A DNA stretch of 64,000 nucleotides from Gemmatimonadota bacterium (GTDB lineage Bacteria; Latescibacterota; UBA2968; UBA8231): assembly GCA_009840005.1 (NCBI GenBank), contig VXOR01000043.1, forward strand, positions 61,332 through 125,331, written 5' to 3'. Below are positions 41,290 through 49,486 of this stretch, in pieces; position 1 is the first letter of the stretch; each line of letters opens with the position of its first letter. The translations under genes were made by a program, and so were the position numbers. The notes under the pieces are model-generated. The model worked only from the letters and a program-made list of their open reading frames with translations. It was not told the origin of the DNA and did no database searches.

Positions 41290-44178
41290 TCACTTTAAGC
41301 CGGCGATAATCGACAGAAAACTCAAGCCCGAGGTCTCGATCTCTCGGCTCCGGTCAACAACCTCCAACGAGCGGCGGTCGAGGCGGATGCCCACCTGAGT
41401 GGTTAGCTCGTAGCCTAGATATTGGCTGGTATTGGTCAGTTGCAACGCCAAAACCGAGCCGCGAAAATCCCCAGTGAATAGCCCGGTTGCCAGTTCGTCT
41501 TCCCTTTCTTCGAGGTCGAAGAAAGAGCGCTGCTCCAAGCCGAACTCAAACTCAGAGGTCTCAAACACTGGAACGCTGCCGACAAAGAAAAAAATGCCGT
41601 CCCAAGAGCGCCGCGTGTCGAATGCTTGGCTAAAGGGCACCTCGCGCAGGAATTCGCTCTTGAGTTTGGGCCTGAAACTCAGCGACCGCCAGTAAAAGAC
41701 GTATTCTATCTTATTAATCAGCCCGACAAAGCCCGAGGTCCGTCGCCCGTTGCGCCCCTCAGGGCCTAGCGGGTCAAAGGCCACTCCAGAAGCGTCGCGC
41801 AAAAATTCGCGCTGCTGCCAAGTCTCCCATTTGAAGCGATGCAGAGTCCGCCACAAACGCGGGCTAGAATACTCCCAGTCGGCGTAAAAAGTGTTGATCC
41901 AAGTGTCCTCCGCAGCCAAGGGATCCAATACCGGCACATTGCTACCTACCGACTCGGCCGCTGCGCCGAATGTGCTTCTAGGAATGATCCACTGGACCAA
42001 ATGGTCGGCGATCGCGTCTTCGGCCTTCTTAACCATGTCGAAAATCCGCAGACGACCCCACCGCGACCCGCTCTGTTCCAAGATGAACATTCCATAGCTA
42101 GTCAGGCTGCGGCGGTCACTCGCCAAGCGGATTTGCCGCAACTGACCCACCCGTAGCTGGATACCCGGTGCCACCTCAAGCCCGCCGAAGACATTGTAAC
42201 CCCAGTGGTCTCGCTTATAGGGATAGTCCGGCTCTTGGTCGTTCTCAAAGCGCTCTACCCACCCATTGTTGTTGAGATCAATGCCGAAGAGAAACTCTGG
42301 GCGATCCGCGGCATAGCGCAAAAAAGGCTCGTCGTAGTCGGGGAAAAAATTTACCCGATCGATGGTGCTATTCTGGTTGAAATCCGATATGAAGTCGCGA
42401 TTCTCGTCATATCCGGGGAAAACCGCCGGATCGGCCACGCCGCGAACCTCGATTGCGCTGCGGCGTTCGGTGGGGACAAAGCTGCCCTCGCCCACCCGCA
42501 GCCAGTCGGGCTGCCGGTCGTTGTCGTCGTTGTCATCGACAAACTCGTAGTGCAGGTTGACGGCCTCGGGAGCGTAGTCCGACACCCCGTCTCGATTCAC
42601 GGTCAGGACGCTGGTGCGGTACCCATCTTCCATACCAAATCCCTCGCCCCTAACGCTCCAAGGACCCTCCGCGAAGGCCAAATTGACCAACCAGCCTACT
42701 TCATGGCGATTCCCCGCGATACCATTGATCGCACGGTGGGAATCTCGCCCTATGCTGGGGTATTTTCGGTACTGGGTATTGAGGTTTATTTCCCCGTAAA
42801 AATCGAAGCCATAAAAATCCCGCACCTCGGCCGTCAGACCGACGATCTGATTGGCCGTAGGCAGCCCATAGTCGAAGACGACCTCGCGCTGGTTCAGTTG
42901 GTTTTTGATATTGCCATCGGCCCGCGCCACGGGTAAAAATTGCGGCACGTTAAATTCGTCCGTCTGCCTATTGGAACTGACTTCGACGCGATAGTCGTTG
43001 GCTAACACGAGGCGGAAGCGCACGTCTCGAATGGCGCTAATCGCGGCTTCGGCCTCAGACAGGGTGAGATCTAGGTGTTGCTGGAAAAGCGCCCGTAAGG
43101 TTCCCTCTTCCCCCGCCGTTTCCCTAGGGGCCAAGGGATATTGCAAAACGATCTGGTCTGCTCCATCGGCCGTTAGAAATCCCCGGTCTCGCTTCCCTCC
43201 CGCAATAGTCGGCCTAAAGCCGATACTGCTGCTGAGGACGACCGTATCCCGCTCCACGTGAACTAGCTGGTCCCCAATCGTCTCCTGACGGCTCAGGGTG
43301 GTGCGGATCTCGATCTCCTCGCTAACCAAGACGGCACCGCCTTCCCCGTCTTCTGGCGAGTCGTCCGAGAGCCGCACCAAGAGCAGATCAACCCGCTGGG
43401 CCAGTTGCCCCGCCGTCAAGGCGCCCTTGAACACATTCCCTTGGAAACTCTCGTTGCTGCCCGTGTTGTTGTGGCTGTTGACGAAGTTCATCCCCAACGT
43501 AAAAGAATCGCTCAAATCGGCTTCGATCCGGCCTGCTGTGAGGTTAGTAGCGTACTGGAAGCGCGCAGTGCCCCCCGAAAGGAGCGGAAACGAGATCCGC
43601 GAAAAAAGCCCGGTGGCGCGAAAGCGGTCTGAGGCAAAATCGGTTACTACCCCGTTGAACCCCGCTTTGCGGAAGGTCATCGGCGTTAGAGTAGTCCATA
43701 TCTCGTCTCCGACCATAATCGAATAGCGGTACTGACCTTTGGTGTCTCCAGATACGACTAAGCGGCTAAACCAGTTGTTGTACGGGGCACCTTTTCTGAC
43801 GGAGGAACTCTCGGCGATCAGTGGTTTTGTCTGGCGCCAGTCGTACACCAGCCAGCCTCGCGTAATGAGGCGACCGAAGGGATCGTAGAAGAGGTCCCCC
43901 TCTGATGCGGGGTTGATATAGCGCCTGTGGGCTTGGCGGGCGTAGTTGGTGTACTCCCACTGGTTGCGACCAAATTCGCCGAAGAGGGGAGCCGGCATGT
44001 ACCAGCGCTGCACAGTCGGGTCCAGCGCCTCCATATAAGTAGTCACACCGGGCACGTGGTAAATGACGCGGTCTCCCACCCGATCCCCCAGTCGCCCCCC
44101 ATAGTCGACTTGGGCAGCGGCCACCCCCCACAGACCCAACCCGGCTAAGGCAGCCAATGTGATGTAACGCGCCTTCAT
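41290..44178 (-). CDS. Giant secreted/outer-membrane barrel candidate, copy 2 (962 aa)
   Basis: The signal peptide MKARYITLAALAGLGLWG is cleaved at AAAQ. The N-terminal ~140 residues carry the signature YMEALDPTVQRWYMP, NQWEYTNYARQAHRRYINP, FYDPFGRLITRGWLVYDWRQ, shared with the adjacent paralog. The rest alternates polar and hydrophobic strands as in large beta-barrels (GTARFQYATNLTAGRIEADLS, YGMFILEQSGSRWGRLRIFD). An Asp/Asn-rich calcium-like stretch lies near residues 600-665 (DENRDFISDFNQNSTIDR, FGIDLNNNGWVERFEND). The last residues SFLSIIAGLK resemble a terminal strand. It starts 2 nt after the stop of its paralog, so the two arose by tandem duplication and are co-translated. Its function is unknown. 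Confidence 0.8.
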   Translation of the reverse strand: MKARYITLAALAGLGLWGVAAAQVDYGGRLGDRVGDRVIYHVPGVTTYMEALDPTVQRWYMPAPLFGEFGRNQWEYTNYARQAHRRYINPASEGDLFYDPFGRLITRGWLVYDWRQTKPLIAESSSVRKGAPYNNWFSRLVVSGDTKGQYRYSIMVGDEIWTTLTPMTFRKAGFNGVVTDFASDRFRATGLFSRISFPLLSGGTARFQYATNLTAGRIEADLSDSFTLGMNFVNSHNNTGSNESFQGNVFKGALTAGQLAQRVDLLLVRLSDDSPEDGEGGAVLVSEEIEIRTTLSRQETIGDQLVHVERDTVVLSSSIGFRPTIAGGKRDRGFLTADGADQIVLQYPLAPRETAGEEGTLRALFQQHLDLTLSEAEAAISAIRDVRFRLVLANDYRVEVSSNRQTDEFNVPQFLPVARADGNIKNQLNQREVVFDYGLPTANQIVGLTAEVRDFYGFDFYGEINLNTQYRKYPSIGRDSHRAINGIAGNRHEVGWLVNLAFAEGPWSVRGEGFGMEDGYRTSVLTVNRDGVSDYAPEAVNLHYEFVDDNDDNDRQPDWLRVGEGSFVPTERRSAIEVRGVADPAVFPGYDENRDFISDFNQNSTIDRVNFFPDYDEPFLRYAADRPEFLFGIDLNNNGWVERFENDQEPDYPYKRDHWGYNVFGGLEVAPGIQLRVGQLRQIRLASDRRSLTSYGMFILEQSGSRWGRLRIFDMVKKAEDAIADHLVQWIIPRSTFGAAAESVGSNVPVLDPLAAEDTWINTFYADWEYSSPRLWRTLHRFKWETWQQREFLRDASGVAFDPLGPEGRNGRRTSGFVGLINKIEYVFYWRSLSFRPKLKSEFLREVPFSQAFDTRRSWDGIFFFVGSVPVFETSEFEFGLEQRSFFDLEEREDELATGLFTGDFRGSVLALQLTNTSQYLGYELTTQVGIRLDRRSLEVVDRSREIETSGLSFLSIIAGLK

Positions 44179-44180
44179 CC

Positions 44181-46988
44181 TTACAGTCCGGCGTAGATGG
44201 TGATGAAGCTAGTGGTCTCGGTCCGGCCTTTGGTGAGCTTGCCGAAGACCCGGGGCTCTACCTCCTGTACCAACTCGGTGAAGGTTCGACCGATGCGTAG
44301 GCCGAGTTGCGTCGTCAGCTTGTAACCCAAATAGTTCGAGTTGTTGGTTAGCTGCATCGCAAAAACCGCAGAGCGCAAATCCCCGGTCTCCTCGGCGATG
44401 CCCTGCTCGACCATATCCTCCTCTTGCTGTACCAGTTCGTTGAACTGAGCCAACTCCACCCCAAAGTCAATTACACTGCTGTTGAGGAGGGGCACTTGGG
44501 CCAAAAACGAGACAATCCCAGTCCATTGTTTTAAGTCTTCTTCAGCCAGTACAAAGTTGTCTTGGCGGAAGTACTCACTTTTGAACCTAGGCTGTAGGAT
44601 AAAGTGGCCTAGATGCAGCTTGTACTCGAATTTGTTGATCAGGCCCAGGAGGGAGGGCGAACCAGCCAATACCCGGCCATCGCTGTCGCGAGCCTCGTCT
44701 TGGGCTTGGTCGTAGCGCTCGTATTTGAGTTTGTTGACGATCTCGAAATTGGCAATGGCGGTGTAGTCCACCCCCAGCCACGCGGTGTTGATCCAAGTAT
44801 CGGGGAAGAACAGCATATCCGACACCAGCGGTGGCGTGGGCGCGTCGAGGAAGGGCAGCGGTGCCCGCCGATCATCGGGGATCGTGTCCACGACCCGCTT
44901 GAGCATATCGAAAACCCGCACCCGCCCGAAACCGGGGTAGTCCTTGTCGAGGGTGAACATGGCATACGCGGTTTGATTGTCTCGATCATCCGATAGCATG
45001 CGCTCGTCGAGCCGCCCCACCAGCAAGCGCGCCTCGGGGAGGAGATGAACGCCAAAAAAGACGTTGTACCCGCGCCGGTCGGGCTTGTAGGGATAGTCGG
45101 CCAAGTCGTCGTCCTCAAAACGGTCGATCCAGCCGTTGTTGTTGAGGTCAATGCCAAAGAGCAGTTCGGGCCGATCGACGTGATAGCGCAAAAACGGCTC
45201 TTCGTAGTCGGGAATGGAGTTGGGTACTGAGCGGTTGTCGTTCTGGTTGAAGTCCGAAATGAAGTCGAGGTTCTCGTCCCAACCGGGGAACACCTCCCGG
45301 TCATTGGCCTGCGAGCCTACCCGTGCCCAATCGGGCTGGCGGTCTTGGTCGTCATTGTCGGCGACAAATTCGTAAACCGAGCGTATGGGATCGTCGTAGA
45401 ACACATCCCCTTGGGGCAGGGAGACAAAAGCCGAGGTCGAATAGTCGGCATCCACCGAGTAGGCTTCGCCATAAGTAAAAAACGGATAGGCTTCTTTGGA
45501 CAAATTGAAGATAGCGGCCTGCCCGCTCTCCGCAGAGACCTCGTGCCCTTCATTGGCGTTGAACAGGGCGGCATTCGGGTACTGGAAATAGCGCAGGTTA
45601 TTGTTCCATTCGCCGTAGAAATCAAAGCCCCACACGTTCTTGCCTTCAATGGTAAATCCGGCGACCATGTTGGCCGAGGGCAAGCCGTAATTAAAAAGAA
45701 CCCGTTGGGCGTTGGATATATCCCTTATATTGCCAGAGGCCCGACTTATCTCGATGAGCACCGGCTCGGCTTCTTCAATGACTTGGTTGGTCAGCGGCGG
45801 TGGCGGCACTGGGCGCGTGCCCGTCTGCAGATTAGACCACATTTCAACTTTGAAGTCGTTAGCTAGCACATAGTCGAACTCCACCTCGACTATGGTGGTT
45901 AAATCCGGCCCCACATACGCCGGGTCCGTAAAGTCGTAGTTGAGGATGATTCGCTCGGTGCCGTCGGCGGCCAAAAAGCCAGTGCGCGGAAAGCCGCCGA
46001 ACACGGTCGGCCACTCCGCTCCTTCGCGCACCACCTCGTCCAACGTCAAGACCGTTTCTAGACCCGTTTCGAAATCGCGGCTCTTGATGCGTATATCGTG
46101 GCTGAAAAGGGCCGCGCCCCCGGCCTCGTCCTCGGGGCTATCATCGCTGAGGACGATAGCTATGGCCGTAACCGGCGTACTGGTCTGGCCCGAGGTGAGG
46201 TTCCCCGCTAGGAGATTGCCTTCAAACATGTCCAAGGCGGTATTGGCGTTGTGGGCGTTGACCACAGTCCCGCCCACAGTAATAAAATCGCCCACCTGAG
46301 CGAGAGCCCGGCCACCGAACAAGGAGGTCGAATTAGATTGCCGTCTAGGATTGATAGTCACGCCCACGGCCGGATCATTGATCCGCGAGGCCAGCACAGT
46401 AGCGGCGTATTTGTCCGAGGCGAAGTCGATCTGGACTCCGTTGAAATTCGGCTTGGAAAAAGTCATCGGCGTAAGGGTGGTGCGAATCGCGTTGCCCACG
46501 GTAATGGCGTAGGAGTACTGGCCCCTAGAGTCGCCGCTTACGGTCACCGAACTGAAGAACTGCTCGAATTGGCGGCCCTTGAAAATACCGCTGCCCAGCT
46601 CTTGGGGCTGGTCCTGGCGCCAGTCGTACACCAGCCAGCCGCGGTTGATATAGTTGCCGAAAAAGTCGTAGAAGTAGTCGCCCTCTAAGTTGGTGTTGAT
46701 ATAGCGCTGGTACTGGTCGCGGGCGTAGTTGGAGTACTCCCATTGGCGCCACCTGAACTCGTAGTAGAGTTCTTGGGGAACGTACCATCTCTGTACGGCG
46801 GGATCGAGGGCGCCAAATAGCACGCCTGGTCCCCGAGGCTCAAAACTGACTTCGCCGCCGCGCTGAATCCCTAGGCGAGTGCCGTAGTTTTGGGCGTGGA
46901 GCACGGTTTGGAACGCGACTAACAGTGCTAGCCCAATCGTTAAAATCGCTCCGCGGACATTCAATGCCACACCCTCCCAATTCTGCAT
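44181..46988 (-). CDS. Giant secreted/outer-membrane barrel candidate, copy 1 (935 aa)
   Basis: It is a paralog of the downstream gene. It contains LFGALDPAVQRWYVP, RQWEYSNYARDQYQRYIN, FYDFFGNYINRGWLVYDWRQ, then a calcium-like block DENLDFISDFNQNDNR, SIPDYEEPFLRYHVDRPE and FGIDLNNNGWIDRFEDDD near residues 560-630. It ends TTSFITIYAGL. The first ATG (46988) puts a few odd residues before the signal peptide. A TTG at 46964 with GGGAGGG at proper spacing gives a cleaner signal peptide (NVRGAILTIGLALLVAF), and the neighbour at 40270 shows TTG starts are used. It follows the FlgD-Ig gene by 39 nt. A transport, pore or anchoring role for the co-transcribed FlgD-Ig and CBM9-like proteins is inference. 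Confidence 0.8.
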   Translation of the reverse strand: MQNWEGVALNVRGAILTIGLALLVAFQTVLHAQNYGTRLGIQRGGEVSFEPRGPGVLFGALDPAVQRWYVPQELYYEFRWRQWEYSNYARDQYQRYINTNLEGDYFYDFFGNYINRGWLVYDWRQDQPQELGSGIFKGRQFEQFFSSVTVSGDSRGQYSYAITVGNAIRTTLTPMTFSKPNFNGVQIDFASDKYAATVLASRINDPAVGVTINPRRQSNSTSLFGGRALAQVGDFITVGGTVVNAHNANTALDMFEGNLLAGNLTSGQTSTPVTAIAIVLSDDSPEDEAGGAALFSHDIRIKSRDFETGLETVLTLDEVVREGAEWPTVFGGFPRTGFLAADGTERIILNYDFTDPAYVGPDLTTIVEVEFDYVLANDFKVEMWSNLQTGTRPVPPPPLTNQVIEEAEPVLIEISRASGNIRDISNAQRVLFNYGLPSANMVAGFTIEGKNVWGFDFYGEWNNNLRYFQYPNAALFNANEGHEVSAESGQAAIFNLSKEAYPFFTYGEAYSVDADYSTSAFVSLPQGDVFYDDPIRSVYEFVADNDDQDRQPDWARVGSQANDREVFPGWDENLDFISDFNQNDNRSVPNSIPDYEEPFLRYHVDRPELLFGIDLNNNGWIDRFEDDDLADYPYKPDRRGYNVFFGVHLLPEARLLVGRLDERMLSDDRDNQTAYAMFTLDKDYPGFGRVRVFDMLKRVVDTIPDDRRAPLPFLDAPTPPLVSDMLFFPDTWINTAWLGVDYTAIANFEIVNKLKYERYDQAQDEARDSDGRVLAGSPSLLGLINKFEYKLHLGHFILQPRFKSEYFRQDNFVLAEEDLKQWTGIVSFLAQVPLLNSSVIDFGVELAQFNELVQQEEDMVEQGIAEETGDLRSAVFAMQLTNNSNYLGYKLTTQLGLRIGRTFTELVQEVEPRVFGKLTKGRTETTSFITIYAGL

Positions 46989-47027
46989 GGTAAAAATCCA
47001 TCGCGAGAGGTTTTCCCTCGCCCGGTA

Positions 47028-49292
47028 TCAATACGCTACCCCAACAACCCCCACCTGCTTCTCTTCTCCGGTCCCCGCATCCAAAAAAACAGAAAATATG
47101 TAGTGTCCTGGAGGTACCGCATTGTCCTCATCGTCGCGCCCGTCCCAAAAACGGGGAAATCGACCGCTCATATCCAAGCCCTCGTAGAGATTGCGGATCA
47201 GCCGGCCACTCAAATCGTAGATCCCAAGCCGCACCCGCGTTGGGTGGGCTATGTTGGTTATATCGTAGGTAATGGCCGCCCGCTCGTTGACCCCATCGCC
47301 ATTGGGGGTAAAAACGCTGGGGACGGCTGCCACATTCACTAGCAGTTCGTCGGTAATCGGTACGTTGACAAACAGGTTCTCTGGATCGAGGGCACCCACG
47401 GCTCTGCGGTCGGGATCATCCATTCCCTCTCGACTCAAATCCGCGGCATTACCGGCCAACACCACTTGACCCAACACCTCATTGTCGGCGTTGAGCGCCC
47501 GTCCGGCAAAGCGAGTTCCTAGGCGCAGGACCGTATTCTCAAACTCTAAAGTCAAAAGTGCTCCATCCTCCTCAATCCGCGGGAAGGCCATGACCAAGGC
47601 GTCGTCGCGCACAGCCACCACGCTAAAGCCATTCTGCTCGATCGGGAGCGTCGTCGCGAGGGACAAGCCGGAAAAATCCGCCGTTGCTGCCGTGCCGTCG
47701 GGCCGGCGTATTTCCACTTGGCCAATCGACTCGGTGCGCAGTGGTGTGCTGATTTCAAAGCGGTCAAAGCCCGCATTCTGGGGAGAGGATTTGACCAAGA
47801 CGCCATACGTGAAGCGGGTAGCTTGGCCTAAGATAGCAGTGCGAGGCAAAATCTCGGCGATGAGGGAGTCGGCAAAGACGGGCTGGAAAACATCCCAAGC
47901 CACTCCGCCGATGCCAGTAGCCGCATCGACGTCGGCGTTGAAGAATTCGATCATAACTTGAAAATAGCGCCGCGGGCTAGGCGATACGATCAGCGTCCCG
48001 GCTCCTTGCACCTGAAGCTGGTCTGGGGCGACAATGCCCTCGGGCGAATAGGGGGGGGACCAAGGGCTCCAATTGGCGAGGTCTTCGCGAATCACCGATT
48101 TTTGGTTGCTCGCTAACTTGTTGTAGTCTGCTTGGCCAAGAGTGATCTGGGCTCGCTGTTCAAAAGGCAACTGGCCAAAGGTCAAAAGCGCCTCGCGCCC
48201 GTCCATCTCTTCGTTGTCGAGGATGTTGGCGACTAGGTTCTCGAGTTCGCTGTCTTCTACATCTTCGGCTCTCTTCCAAGGCGCGTCGATGGGGATATCG
48301 AAAACAGTATCACCCCGTTGCTCAACTCGGCCAGAGGACTGCTTGCCGATTCGGGTAAACTCGACCGGCTGAGGATCGTCCCCACTGCGGGTGCGGACCT
48401 GCACCCTAGAGCGAGTTGGGTCGCCCATTTGCTCTTCAACCCAGCGCAAACGGCCCAAAAGCGCTTGGTCGCCAAAGTCGAATACATTGGAAATGTACAC
48501 GGCCTGCGGCACAAAACCCTCGCTGAACACTTGGAACTCAGCGATCTCAAAATCCGCAGCCGTCAGGGATTTGAGCCGCAAAAAGCGCACGAAGCGGGTG
48601 GGAATTCGCACATCTACCACCGCTTCTTGGTTCTGCCCCTCAAAGGCGACCGTTTCCCAGATCAGACTGCCCTCGCGGCGCGATTCGGGTTGGCCGTCGT
48701 TGACGAAAATTTCATAGCCCTTCAAAAAGTCGTCTTGGGACTGGAAATCAGGGGCTGGAAAGGCCGGATCGGCGTTGCGCGGAAAAAACTTGAACCGATT
48801 GACGCCAAAGATGGCCCCCAAATCGAATTCGATGAGTAGGCCAAAGGCCCCGGTGCCCCCGGTGCCCGAGGATTTCAGTACTAAAGCGGTGTTTCCGTCG
48901 TCGTCGAACATCTGGGGAAAATCGGCTTCGAGAAAGCGGAAGGAGGGGATGGGCGTGATGACGCTGCCACCGCGCTCCTTGGAGTTGACGCCGATCAATA
49001 TGTTGTCCGTCGTATCGGCCTGCTGCGGAAAAATCCAACGTTCGCGCTCGAAGGGAGCAAAGTCGATGACGCCGCCGGGTGCATTGGATTGATCGACAGT
49101 CGCCGCGTCGAGGATTACTAGAGCCGGAATCTCCCCACCACCACTCTCCCAAGATAATCCGCCCTCACCCCCTAGTTGGACGACCTCCATTTGGGCACCA
49201 ACTGGTGATTGGGCACTCAACGCTCCGAGAGCTAAGAACAGAATAAGCACCCTAAGCGCGATCCGCCGCCTGTAGTCCTTTCGATCTGCCAT
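47028..49292 (-). CDS. Secreted discoidin-like / FlgD-Ig protein (754 aa)
   Basis: The start at ATG 49292 gives a signal peptide with an Arg-rich N-region (DRKDYRRRIALRVLILFLAL) cleaved after VGAQ. ATGs at 49304 and 49313 are alternatives, and none has a clear Shine-Dalgarno. The mature protein starts MEVVQLGGEGGLSWES, like the ISAWKLGGAGLAWSES of the protein at 61847-63898. A discoidin-like region around residues 115-260 has MFDDDGNTALVLKSSG and LLIEFDLGAIFGVNRFKFFP. The middle module shows QVRTRSGDDPQP and SPSPRRYFQVMIEF. The FlgD Ig domain contains VFTPNGDGVNERAAI, YDLSGRLIRNL, FWDGRDDEDNAVPPGHY and ends VGVAY. It is the first gene of the four-gene unit with the two barrels and the CBM9-like protein. 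Confidence 0.87.
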   Translation of the reverse strand: MADRKDYRRRIALRVLILFLALGALSAQSPVGAQMEVVQLGGEGGLSWESGGGEIPALVILDAATVDQSNAPGGVIDFAPFERERWIFPQQADTTDNILIGVNSKERGGSVITPIPSFRFLEADFPQMFDDDGNTALVLKSSGTGGTGAFGLLIEFDLGAIFGVNRFKFFPRNADPAFPAPDFQSQDDFLKGYEIFVNDGQPESRREGSLIWETVAFEGQNQEAVVDVRIPTRFVRFLRLKSLTAADFEIAEFQVFSEGFVPQAVYISNVFDFGDQALLGRLRWVEEQMGDPTRSRVQVRTRSGDDPQPVEFTRIGKQSSGRVEQRGDTVFDIPIDAPWKRAEDVEDSELENLVANILDNEEMDGREALLTFGQLPFEQRAQITLGQADYNKLASNQKSVIREDLANWSPWSPPYSPEGIVAPDQLQVQGAGTLIVSPSPRRYFQVMIEFFNADVDAATGIGGVAWDVFQPVFADSLIAEILPRTAILGQATRFTYGVLVKSSPQNAGFDRFEISTPLRTESIGQVEIRRPDGTAATADFSGLSLATTLPIEQNGFSVVAVRDDALVMAFPRIEEDGALLTLEFENTVLRLGTRFAGRALNADNEVLGQVVLAGNAADLSREGMDDPDRRAVGALDPENLFVNVPITDELLVNVAAVPSVFTPNGDGVNERAAITYDITNIAHPTRVRLGIYDLSGRLIRNLYEGLDMSGRFPRFWDGRDDEDNAVPPGHYIFSVFLDAGTGEEKQVGVVGVAY

Positions 49293-49385
49293 GAATTGTA
49301 GCATGGTTGGCATATCTGTCTGATTCGACTGCTCTGGGCTAAGGCAAATAACTGTATGAAATACGAAAGGATGCAGCAACCAAAG

Positions 49386-49486
49386 ATTGGTGGTCAGCGA
49401 CCAGTGATCAGTGGTTAGTCCGCCCCCGCCGCCTTAGCCGTGGGGAGGGGACAGGCCACTGACCACTAACCACTGGTCACTGACCA
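49386..49486. repeat. TTAGTGG/ACCACTG palindromic intergenic repeat, second copy
   Basis: Left arm units GTGGTCAG, GACCAGTGATCAGTGGTTAG (49386-49419) face right arm units GGCCACTGACCACTAACCACTGGTCACTGACC (split here as consecutive ACCACT-type words, 49455-49486) across a GC-rich centre. The right arm runs into the last two codons and stop of the LRR-like gene. It is related to 18303-18404. The stretch 49293-49385 holds no gene. Confidence 0.6.
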
